Shown here: positions 1 through 5,159 of the stretch, in pieces
Layout of the letters: every line of letters starts with the position of its first letter
Numbering within the stretch: position 1 is the first letter of the stretch
From: Candidatus Stahliibacteriota bacterium
GTDB lineage: Bacteria > Hydrothermota > Tepidihabitantia > SM23-42
Direction of reading: 5' to 3'
Length of the DNA: 5,159 nt
Assembly: GCA_030613445.1 (NCBI GenBank)
Contig: JAUWLY010000225.1
Location: 1 to 5,159 of the forward strand
Program-made: the position numbers and the translations under genes
Notes under the pieces: generated by a model
The model's input: only the letters and a program-made list of their open reading frames with translations
The model's database searches: none
Told to the model about the DNA's origin: nothing

Positions 1-22
1 TTTAATGTGTTTCCTTCCAATT

Positions 23-49
23 ACTCAATAACTTAATCACTTAATAACT
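23..49. repeat. Degenerate octamer tandem repeat (about 3.4 units)
   Basis: Three consecutive 8-bp units plus a partial fourth follow the pattern ACTYAATM (ACTCAATA, ACTTAATC, ACTTAATA, ACT). It lies in the gene-free region before the envelope operon. Unit length and register are read directly from the sequence. No function can be assigned, and an AT-rich low-complexity origin is possible. Confidence 0.6.
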
Positions 50-147
50 GTCGGTATTCCATCCCGCCTGTTTTGTTAGTACTGAGTGCAATCGAAGTGA
101 GCAAGCTGCAAGTCTCGAGCCTGTTGAGAGATCGAGGGATATCTTCC

Positions 148-162
148 AATCCCATTGGGATT
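148..162. repeat. Short inverted repeat, 7-bp arms around one base
   Basis: AATCCCA and TGGGATT are perfect reverse complements around a single central T. As RNA this would be about a 6-bp stem with a 3-nt loop. No T-run follows on either strand, so it is not a convincing terminator. It sits just 6 bp before the heptamer array, so it may be part of the same repeat unit or an operator-like site; neither can be decided from sequence alone. Confidence 0.45.
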
Positions 163-168
163 CAAAAA

Positions 169-217
169 GGAGTAGAGCGTAGAGAGTAGAGCGTAGGGAG
201 TAAGCAGTAGGCAGTGG
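169..217. repeat. Heptamer tandem array, seven 7-bp units
   Basis: Seven back-to-back 7-bp units fit the consensus RSMGTAG with no insertion or deletion. The unit ends are GTAG in five cases, GTAA in the fifth unit and GTGG in the seventh. Variation is concentrated at unit positions 1-3 while the GT dinucleotide at positions 4-5 never changes. It lies 10 bp upstream of the predicted promoter of the lapA-like gene. Heptanucleotide short tandem repeats are known from intergenic regions of heterocystous cyanobacteria (STRR sequences) and similar ones occur in uncultured bacteria; this particular family is not one I can name. An ORF on the minus strand reads through it, which is a by-product of the array having no stop in that frame. 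Confidence 0.85.
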
Positions 218-227
218 ATATTGTGTA

Positions 228-255
228 TTGACAAAGAATGCATATTGTATATGAT
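228..255 (+). promoter_or_regulatory. Sigma70-type promoter for the lapA-lapB-SPOR operon
   Basis: A perfect -35 box TTGACA (228-233) and a -10 box TATGAT (250-255, 5 of 6 to consensus) are separated by 16 bp. The start of transcription would fall near 261-263, which is at or inside the Shine-Dalgarno sequence of the first gene and gives a leader of only about 10 nt. That is unusually short, so an alternative -10 slightly upstream (for example TATTGT at 243-248) remains possible. The location directly before the first gene of the operon supports the call. Confidence 0.5.
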
Positions 256-260
256 TGAAC

Positions 261-266
261 AGGAGG
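261..266 (+). promoter_or_regulatory. Strong Shine-Dalgarno site of the lapA-like gene
   Basis: AGGAGG, fully complementary to the anti-Shine-Dalgarno core of 16S rRNA, lies 4 nt before the ATG at 271. The spacing is a little short but usable. It fixes the start codon of the lapA-like gene. Confidence 0.8.
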
Positions 267-270
267 TCTA

Positions 271-567
271 ATGCGTTTTGTCGGACTCGTTTTTGTGATT
301 CTGGTCATTGGTTTTATGATCGGATTTATGGTTCTCAATTCACAGGCAAGAGTTGACCTTGATATTTTTGGCCAAAAGGTCAATGATATGTCATTGTCAG
401 TCGTCTGTTTTTATGCTTTTATCGTCGGCATGATTTTTGTGCTTGTCTTTGCGCTGGCCGATGAAATCGTCTTAAGAAGCAGTCTTCACCGTCTCCGTAA
501 AGAGAACAAGAATTTGCGCAAGGAGCTGAATGCGCTGCGCAATTTACCGTTTGAGGAACCAGAATGA
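271..567 (+). CDS. lapA: LapA-family (DUF1049) small inner-membrane protein
   Basis: A 98-residue protein with two predicted membrane segments (about residues 3-22 and 42-63). They are joined by a short loop (23-41) containing the N-S-Q ... V-D-L-D-I-F pattern typical of the LapA/DUF1049 family. A charged Lys/Arg/Glu-rich helix (about 65-92), likely a coiled coil, follows. Size and topology match E. coli LapA (YciS), whose two hydrophobic segments place both ends in the cytoplasm and which works beside LapB in envelope assembly. The start at 271 is fixed by AGGAGG just upstream. Its stop overlaps the lapB start by 4 nt (ATGA), so the two are translationally coupled. Family membership rests on topology, the loop pattern and adjacency to lapB; sequence similarity in this family is generally weak, and an unrelated two-TM coiled-coil protein is the alternative. 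Confidence 0.8.
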   Translation: MRFVGLVFVILVIGFMIGFMVLNSQARVDLDIFGQKVNDMSLSVVCFYAFIVGMIFVLVFALADEIVLRSSLHRLRKENKNLRKELNALRNLPFEEPE

Positions 568-1694
568 TAGTATTGATAATTCTTGTTGTAGCTTTGATCG
601 CTTGTGTTTTGTTTCTTTATTTCTATCGTAAACGGGAAAAAGCCACGGGTCACACACCATATATCGAAGCCCTCATTGCCCTGCTCGAAAACAGAGAAAA
701 CCTGGCCATGAAAAAATTCAAAGAGGCGGTTAGCATTGATAGCGATCTTGTTGATGCGTATGTAAGACTCGGTGATTTGTACCGGAAAAAGGGTGATGTT
801 GAGAGGGCGATACAGATACACCAATCACTTACTGTTAGACCGACATTGAACAAGTACGAAGAAAAAAAGGTCTACTTAGCCTTGGTTAATGACATGCTCG
901 AAACCACCCGGTTAAACAAAGCAACTTCGTTTCTTAAAGAGATTATAAAAATCGACAAAAAAGACAAACGTGCGCGTGAGTTAATCCTTGAGATCTACGA
1001 GGATATGGGTAATTATGTTGATTGCATTGCACTTTATGAAGAAGGCGGTATAAAGCCAAAAGATGACCGACGGCATGCGTTTTACTATGCATCACTCGCT
1101 TGTAGCCGTTTGAAGGATATCAAAGGTAAGGACCCGGGTGCCGATAAAGAAGTTGTGAGTTTGTTAAAGAAGGCGCTAAAGGTAGCTCCTAATTCATTCG
1201 CTGCTTTATTTCAATTTGCCAGCTATTATGAGCAGAAAGGGAATTTGAAAAAAGCAAAGGAATACTATCATAGAATCATAACTCAACATCCAAACCGCGC
1301 ATTTTCTGTCGTTTCAAAATTTGAAAAGGTATATTTTGAACTCGGTCTATTTGATGAAATAATTCCAATATATGAAAAGATTTTCCAGAACAACCCAAAG
1401 AACTTTGCGGTTGGTTTTGCGCTTGCTGACGTTTATGAGAAGAAGAACGATCTTGCCGGGGCAAAGGAAGTGTATGGCAAACTTGCTGATGTCTATCCAG
1501 GTAGTGTGTTGCCAAAATTGCGGATGGTGAAAGCAAGTATCAAAGACAAAGCGTTGAAGAAAGAGATTGCAGAAATGGAAGCAACCGTAGCGCAGGAAAA
1601 ATACAAGTGTGGGAAATGCGGTTTTACCACGGATAAATTTACCCTATTATGTCCAAAATGCCACGCTATAGAATCATTCTTGCTTTACTTATAG
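564..1694 (+). CDS. lapB: LapB-type TPR protein with C-terminal rubredoxin-like zinc knuckle
   Basis: 376 residues, close to the 389 of E. coli LapB (YciM). One N-terminal membrane segment (about 2-20) is followed by a basic stop-transfer stretch (R22-K-R-E-K). Tandem TPR helices fill about 31-315, with typical repeats at about 65-95, 213-245, 248-280 and 283-313. The C-terminal metal-binding knuckle is C349-x2-C352 and C363-P-x-C366, four cysteines arranged as in LapB's rubredoxin-like domain. In E. coli LapB is anchored in the inner membrane with TPRs in the cytoplasm and presents LpxC to the FtsH protease, limiting lipid A synthesis; its TPR and metal domain pack together. The start is supported by GAGGAA at 553-558, 5 nt upstream. 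The last 46 bp also encode the start of the next gene, and the protein ends only 10 residues after the last cysteine. The family call is strong; the LpxC/FtsH role in this organism is inferred. Confidence 0.9.
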   Translation: MIVLIILVVALIACVLFLYFYRKREKATGHTPYIEALIALLENRENLAMKKFKEAVSIDSDLVDAYVRLGDLYRKKGDVERAIQIHQSLTVRPTLNKYEEKKVYLALVNDMLETTRLNKATSFLKEIIKIDKKDKRARELILEIYEDMGNYVDCIALYEEGGIKPKDDRRHAFYYASLACSRLKDIKGKDPGADKEVVSLLKKALKVAPNSFAALFQFASYYEQKGNLKKAKEYYHRIITQHPNRAFSVVSKFEKVYFELGLFDEIIPIYEKIFQNNPKNFAVGFALADVYEKKNDLAGAKEVYGKLADVYPGSVLPKLRMVKASIKDKALKKEIAEMEATVAQEKYKCGKCGFTTDKFTLLCPKCHAIESFLLYL

Positions 1695-2422
1695 TTCCAC
1701 TTTGTCTGTTCTCTCAAGACATTGATGAAGCTATAAAGCTATTCAATTCATCACAGTATGAACGGGCACGCGATATCTTTGTACAGGTGGCAGAGGATAA
1801 GAATAATCCACGTATTGCGGAGGCGTATTATTACTTAGGACGTCTGTCAATTAGCCCGGACAGCGCGATGTTCTATTTTAATAAAGTGAAAACCGATTAC
1901 CCACAGTCACGCTATGCTGATATTTCTTATTTGGAGATCGCCAAGAGCAATATTGCGCGTAAAAAGTATCAGAATGCGATCATAACCTTGAACGAACTTT
2001 TACGAAAATATCCAGATACTAATTTGCAGGACGAAATAATGTTCTGGTTAGGCGTTTCCTATATGAGTAGTGATAAAGAAAAAGAAGGCATCAGTATTCT
2101 TGAAAACTTGAGAAAAACATATCCAAAATCAGTGTGGAGTGAACGGGCACTGACGATTATTCCCTCGAAAGATACCCCTGAAGTTCCCCAGGAGTATTAC
2201 ACGGTTCAGGTGGGGTCATATCGTAATAAGAGCAATGCTGAGAACTACGCTGAAGAAATCAGAAAGAATGGTTTCAGTGTTCAGGTAGTCGAAGCTCTGG
2301 TCAAAGGTAACACGTATTACCGCGTCTGGGTCGGTAAATTATCCACCATTGAACAAGCCAAGGCATTCTCTCAAGAACTCGAGTCTTTGGGAATGAAAGG
2401 GAATGTCGTTAAAGGCTACTGA
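1649..2422 (+). CDS. Exported TPR protein with C-terminal SPOR domain
   Basis: 257 residues. An N-terminal signal sequence has a basic start (R6, R8) and a hydrophobic core (about 9-21), with probable cleavage around residues 22-23. C19 does not sit in a proper lipobox, so a lipoprotein is unlikely. Residues about 25-170 are TPR-like helices with the D/Y-P-x-S-x-x-A/D spacing seen in periplasmic YbgF/CpoB and BamD-type proteins. A linker of charged and proline residues (about 171-182) leads to a SPOR domain (183-256) that opens Y-x-V-Q-V-G-S-Y and contains the Y-Y-R-V-W-V-G-K strand typical of the fold. SPOR domains bind peptidoglycan stripped of stem peptides at division sites. Starts at 1649 and 1658 (M4) are both possible; neither has a Shine-Dalgarno, and a stop at 1634-1636 bars anything further upstream. 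Translation is probably coupled to lapB by the 46-bp overlap. A septal or envelope-remodelling role is inferred. Confidence 0.85.
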   Translation: MSKMPRYRIILALLIVPLCLFSQDIDEAIKLFNSSQYERARDIFVQVAEDKNNPRIAEAYYYLGRLSISPDSAMFYFNKVKTDYPQSRYADISYLEIAKSNIARKKYQNAIITLNELLRKYPDTNLQDEIMFWLGVSYMSSDKEKEGISILENLRKTYPKSVWSERALTIIPSKDTPEVPQEYYTVQVGSYRNKSNAENYAEEIRKNGFSVQVVEALVKGNTYYRVWVGKLSTIEQAKAFSQELESLGMKGNVVKGY

Positions 2423-2423
2423 G

Positions 2424-2438
2424 CCCGATAATATCGGG
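2424..2438. repeat. Perfect short inverted repeat after the SPOR gene
   Basis: CCCGATA and TATCGGG pair perfectly around a single A, beginning one base after the stop codon at 2420-2422. As RNA it would be a 6-bp stem with a 3-nt loop. What follows is AAGTTCC, not a T-run, so it is not a standard intrinsic terminator. It could stabilise the 3' end of the upstream message, or be one end of the repeat block that follows directly. Confidence 0.55.
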
Positions 2439-2473
2439 AAGTTCCAAATCCCAAGAACCAAATTTCAAACGAC
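2439..2473. repeat. Second heptamer-phased degenerate array, five units
   Basis: Five consecutive 7-mers start AAR and end in C: AAGTTCC, AAATCCC, AAGAACC, AAATTTC and AAACGAC. A sixth, AAAAGAA (2474-2480), is weaker. Position 7 is always C in the five units and positions 1-2 are always AA, with variation in the middle. The array directly abuts the inverted repeat at 2424-2438 and occupies the gap between the SPOR gene and mutS. The base pattern differs from the array at 169-217, but the period is the same. Function unknown. Confidence 0.65.
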
Positions 2474-2525
2474 AAAAGAAGGAAATTATTTTCCATAAAT
2501 GAAACTTGTTGTCTGATAAAAATTC

Positions 2526-4970
2526 ATGCAGTTAACTCCACTTCTTGAGCAGTATCAAAGAATCAAAAACAAATACAAAGATGCTCTGCTCCTTTTCAGG
2601 GTTGGTGATTTCTTTGAATTCTATTATGATGACGCAAAACTCGCGAGTTCGTGTCTCGGTATCACGCTTACGTCAAAGACCGTACAAAAAGGCATCAAAG
2701 TTCCTCTCGCTGGTGTACCGATCAAGGCGAGTGAACGCTATATAGCAAAACTAGTCAAGCATGGATTGAAGATCGCTATTTGTGAGCAGCTTGAGCCGGC
2801 AAGTAAGGGCAAAAAGATCGTCGCGCGAGATGTAGTTGAGGTGATTACACCAGGCACCATACTAAGAACTTCATTGTTGGACGAGAGCAAACCTTTATTC
2901 ATAGCTGCTTGCCTGCCTGATGAAGAAAATACCGGGGTTGCATTTTGTGATATCACCAGCGGTGAGTTTTCTTGCGGTGAGATTAGTACGCAGCAGATTG
3001 AGGAAATACTATTAAGAAAAGAAGCAAGAGAAGTCATTGTTCCTGAGGGTATTGAGGTGAAATTGGACCTTCCTTTGACCCATCTGGATGGCTACCATTT
3101 TGTTCAAGAGATCGCGCATAAGAAGTTGACTGATCATTTCAGAGTTGCTACACTTGATGGATTTGGAATTCAAGAGCTAAAACTTGCCATTGGCGCGGCT
3201 GGTGCTTTGCTCTACTATCTTACGGAAAACCAGAAGACATCGTTATCACATATAAGCAAGATCGCTCTGTTTGACGTAAAGAATGCAATGTATCTTGATT
3301 CACCGACACGCAAAAACTTGGAGATTTTTGAAAATATCCATGGCGGTGAAGCAAGAAATTTACTCTGGGTGATGGACAACTGCCTGACGCCCTTTGGTAA
3401 GCGACGGCTGCGTAGAGAATTACAAGAACCTCTAGTTGATACTGAGCATATTGAAGAAAGACTTGATGGTGTTGAGGAGCTGAAAAGCAAAGGATTTCTA
3501 AGGCAAGAATTGCTGGGTATTATGAAATCTATCCGCGATGTCGAACGTATTACTGCCCGGCTTGCCTGTAAGAGAATCATGCCCCGGGAAATGATTACGC
3601 TCAAGGAATCTCTTGAACTGTATCCGAAAGTCAAAGAAATGATTGAGGGATGTGACAGTAGAATCATCAATGACATATGCAAGAATATCAGCACATTTGA
3701 GGACGAAGTGTCGAGAATAGGTAGTGCCTTGGTCGAAAGTCCGCCTTCTGTCATGGATGAAGGAGGCATTATCCGGGAAGGGTATTCAGAAAAACTGGAT
3801 GAACTACGAAATATAGCTCGGGGCGGCAAAGATTGGCTTCTGGGTTTTGAACGCACTGAAAAAGAGAGAACAAATATTTCTTCTTTGAAAGTAGCTTACA
3901 ACTCAGTGTTTGGATATTATATTGAAGTAACCAAAGCCAACCTGAAAAGTGTGCCAGATAATTATATCAGGAAACAAACTCTGACTAATGCAGAGAGGTT
4001 TTTTACGACTGAACTAAAGGAGTTTGAACAGAAAATTCTCAGTGCGGAGGATAAGATCGGCGTACTTGAATATGAGTTATATGTCGCGCTCAGGGAGGAA
4101 ATTGCCAAGAGTGCCGAAACGATACTGACTTCAACCAGGGCACTTGCCATGCTTGATGTACTTCAAGGTTTTGCTCAGAATGCCGCACTGTACAATTATT
4201 CACGACCGAAAATAGATACGAATAATAGGGTGAATATCACTGAAGGTCGACATCCAGTCGTTGAAAAAATCTTGGAAAAAGGATCGTATATACCTAATGA
4301 TGTTATGCTTGATCGAAATTCTAACCAGATACTTATAATAACCGGTCCTAATATGGCGGGCAAATCGACTTATCTACGACAGGTTGCCTTGATAATAATA
4401 ATGGCACAGGTAGGGAGTTTTGTACCGGCAAAAGAGGCAAAGATCGGCATTGTCGACAAGATATTTACGCGCATTGGCGCGAGTGATGACATTTCGCGGG
4501 GTGTAAGCACGTTTCTTGCGGAAATGATGGAGACCGCAAATATATTGAATAATGTATCTGACAGTAGTCTTGTTATCCTCGATGAAGTAGGTAGAGGAAC
4601 ATCGACCTATGATGGGCTTTCCCTTGCCTGGGCAATAGTCGAGTATCTGCACAGCACTAAAAAACCGAGGACACTCTTTGCCACTCATTTTCATGAGTTA
4701 ACCCGGGTTGAAGATTTTCTTAAAGGCGTTAAGAATTTCAATTTCCTCGTAAAAGAATGGGGAGATGAAATCATTTTTTTGCGCAAGCTCAGTGCTGGAC
4801 CAAGTGATCAATCGTACGGCATCCAGGTGGCTAGGTTAGCCGGGTTGCCGGATTCAGTAATTCAAAGGGCAAAAAAGGTATTGAGAGATTTTCAGGAGGG
4901 TGAGGTGTTCAGTGTTAGAAAGCTAAAAAAGGCTAAGTTGACCCAACAGGATCTTTTCGTTGATGAATAA
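2526..4970 (+). CDS. mutS: DNA mismatch repair protein MutS
   Basis: 814 residues, full length for MutS (E. coli 853, Thermus 811). It binds mismatches and small loops as a dimer and, with ATP, recruits MutL. The mismatch-recognition domain (about 1-115) contains G27-D-F29-F30-E31, the F-x-E reading motif whose Phe stacks on the mismatch. The connector domain (about 120-250) follows, with the entry motif V-x-x-x-T-P-G-T near 105-112. The lever and clamp region is about 265-555. The ATPase has Walker A G607-P-N-M-A-G-K613-S-T, the dimer signature S661-T-F-L-A-E, Walker B ending D686-E687, and switch histidine H721 in A-T-H-F-H. The end reads Q807-Q-D-L-F811, a match to the beta-clamp-binding pattern QxxLF, and the E. 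coli tetramerisation tail is absent. The start at 2526 puts T-P-x-x-x-Q-Y at residues 4-10 as expected; in-frame stops at 2514-2519 exclude an earlier start. No Shine-Dalgarno precedes it. No key residue is missing. Confidence 0.98.
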   Translation: MQLTPLLEQYQRIKNKYKDALLLFRVGDFFEFYYDDAKLASSCLGITLTSKTVQKGIKVPLAGVPIKASERYIAKLVKHGLKIAICEQLEPASKGKKIVARDVVEVITPGTILRTSLLDESKPLFIAACLPDEENTGVAFCDITSGEFSCGEISTQQIEEILLRKEAREVIVPEGIEVKLDLPLTHLDGYHFVQEIAHKKLTDHFRVATLDGFGIQELKLAIGAAGALLYYLTENQKTSLSHISKIALFDVKNAMYLDSPTRKNLEIFENIHGGEARNLLWVMDNCLTPFGKRRLRRELQEPLVDTEHIEERLDGVEELKSKGFLRQELLGIMKSIRDVERITARLACKRIMPREMITLKESLELYPKVKEMIEGCDSRIINDICKNISTFEDEVSRIGSALVESPPSVMDEGGIIREGYSEKLDELRNIARGGKDWLLGFERTEKERTNISSLKVAYNSVFGYYIEVTKANLKSVPDNYIRKQTLTNAERFFTTELKEFEQKILSAEDKIGVLEYELYVALREEIAKSAETILTSTRALAMLDVLQGFAQNAALYNYSRPKIDTNNRVNITEGRHPVVEKILEKGSYIPNDVMLDRNSNQILIITGPNMAGKSTYLRQVALIIIMAQVGSFVPAKEAKIGIVDKIFTRIGASDDISRGVSTFLAEMMETANILNNVSDSSLVILDEVGRGTSTYDGLSLAWAIVEYLHSTKKPRTLFATHFHELTRVEDFLKGVKNFNFLVKEWGDEIIFLRKLSAGPSDQSYGIQVARLAGLPDSVIQRAKKVLRDFQEGEVFSVRKLKKAKLTQQDLFVDE

Positions 4971-5022
4971 ACGCACTCGGTCGTTCATCGCAATATAGGG
5001 TGGAGTTAGCATGTTCAGCCTC

Positions 5023-5050
5023 TTGACACTTAAGTACTTTTGGATATAAT
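5023..5050 (+). promoter_or_regulatory. Full-consensus sigma70-type promoter downstream of mutS
   Basis: TTGACA (5023-5028) and TATAAT (5045-5050) match the bacterial housekeeping consensus at all 12 positions with a 16-bp spacer, the same spacer length as the predicted lapA promoter. Transcription would begin around 5056-5059. The spacer contains overlapping palindromes (ACTTAAGT at 5028-5035 and AAGTACTT at 5032-5039), a possible operator. The only element between it and the window's end is the terminator at 5093-5137, so it either drives a short RNA or an attenuated leader of a gene beyond the window. Confidence 0.7.
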
Positions 5051-5055
5051 AAACG

Positions 5056-5137
5056 GTTAGAAAATTCAGGTGTCTAAAAGATAGAAACATTTCCCCTCCC
5101 GGTCGCGACCTGCGGGTCGCGGCCGAGAGGGGTTTTT
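5056..5137 (+). ncRNA. Candidate small RNA or attenuator leader (about 80 nt)
   Basis: Bounded by the 12-of-12 promoter match at 5023-5050 and the strong intrinsic terminator at 5093-5137. The transcript would have about 37 nt of A-rich, mostly unpaired 5' sequence (only a weak 5-bp pairing, TTAGA at 5057-5061 with TCTAA at 5073-5077) followed by the terminator hairpin. It contains no credible ORF. I recognise no known RNA family such as 6S, tmRNA, SRP RNA or a riboswitch. The alternatives are that the promoter match is fortuitous and the hairpin simply ends the mutS transcript, or that this is the regulated leader of a gene past the window. Confidence 0.4.
5093..5137 (+). terminator. Strong rho-independent terminator
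   Basis: A long GC-rich hairpin: an outer 6-bp stem CCCCTC/GAGGGG (5093-5098 with 5127-5132), one C-A mismatch (5099/5126), then an 11-bp inner stem (5100-5110 with 5115-5125, including one G-U pair) closed by a TGCG tetraloop (5111-5114). Five T residues (5133-5137) follow immediately. It would end any + strand transcript coming from mutS or from the promoter at 5023-5050. The minus-strand side lacks a good T-run, so it is mainly one-directional. Its base composition is far more GC-rich than the surrounding DNA. Confidence 0.92.
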
Positions 5138-5159
5138 CCTGTATAACTTATAATAACCC

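Noticed and set aside
148..162. Inverted repeat as a terminator for an upstream gene
   Set aside because: The stem is short and no T-run follows on either strand.
169..217. CRISPR array or plasmid iterons
   Set aside because: Units are 7 bp and contiguous with no spacers, which excludes CRISPR; no replication initiator gene or long iteron pattern is present.
251..271. Six-codon mini-ORF (MIEQEV) whose stop overlaps the lapA ATG
   Set aside because: It has no ribosome site and its ATG lies inside the predicted -10 box, so it is probably not even transcribed; it is more likely chance.
162..383. Minus-strand 73-residue ORF over the heptamer array and lapA start
   Set aside because: It exists because the heptamer array lacks stops in that frame, giving a low-complexity tail; the rest is antisense to the lapA-like gene, and no family is recognisable.
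2424..2438. Inverted repeat as an intrinsic terminator of the lapAB-SPOR operon
   Set aside because: The 6-bp stem is followed by AAGTTCC without a T-run; a weak pause or a processing site is possible, but the call as terminator is not supported.
2545..2745. Plus-strand 66-residue ORF in another frame within mutS
   Set aside because: It overlaps the conserved mismatch-recognition domain, has no recognisable motif, and shows Ser/Arg-rich out-of-frame composition.
3215..3856. Minus-strand 213-residue ORF inside mutS
   Set aside because: It is serine-rich with no domain signal and lies wholly antisense to a well-conserved MutS core, so it is a shadow of the coding frame. The other minus-strand ORFs inside lapB and mutS were rejected on the same grounds.
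5149..5154. TATAAT near the window end as a further promoter
   Set aside because: There is no -35 box at suitable spacing (the region holds the terminator arm), and the context is cut off by the window end.

Overview
The window looks like a chromosomal segment of a Gram-negative-type (diderm) bacterium with moderate, slightly AT-rich composition. The envelope genes (LapA-like, LapB, and a secreted TPR-SPOR protein) imply an outer membrane or LPS-type envelope and a peptidoglycan septum. Degenerate short tandem repeats in two gene-free gaps resemble those I associate with genomes of uncultured candidate phyla (WOR-3/Stahlbacteria-like lineages, for example). That taxonomic guess is an inference with low confidence. 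All four genes are on the + strand and look intact.

Layout. Positions 1-270 hold no gene. They contain an octamer tandem repeat (23-49), a small inverted repeat (148-162), a strikingly regular heptamer array (169-217), and a near-consensus sigma70-type promoter (228-255) directly before a strong ribosome binding site. Three genes follow with overlapping ends: lapA-like (271-567), lapB (564-1694) and a TPR-SPOR envelope protein (1649-2422). They are almost certainly one transcription unit. A 103-bp gap (2423-2525) carries a short perfect inverted repeat and a second, different heptamer-phased array. Then comes mutS (2526-4970), complete with its mismatch-binding, ATPase and clamp-binding motifs. 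The tail (4971-5159) holds a promoter matching the consensus at all 12 positions (5023-5050), a strong GC-rich intrinsic terminator (5093-5137), and about 80 nt between them that could be a small RNA.

How the genes fit together. In Enterobacteria LapA and LapB are inner-membrane proteins, and LapB links FtsH proteolysis to LpxC levels and so to LPS synthesis. The third protein is exported and carries a SPOR domain, which in studied cases binds denuded septal peptidoglycan. The first three genes therefore form an envelope-homeostasis module. mutS (DNA mismatch repair) is a functionally separate neighbour that may be co-transcribed or may have its own start. No defence system, mobile element, CRISPR array, tRNA or rRNA is visible. 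The most noteworthy signals are the two heptamer-phased arrays, the promoter-to-terminator small-RNA candidate, and the 46-bp region coding for both the LapB zinc knuckle and a signal peptide.
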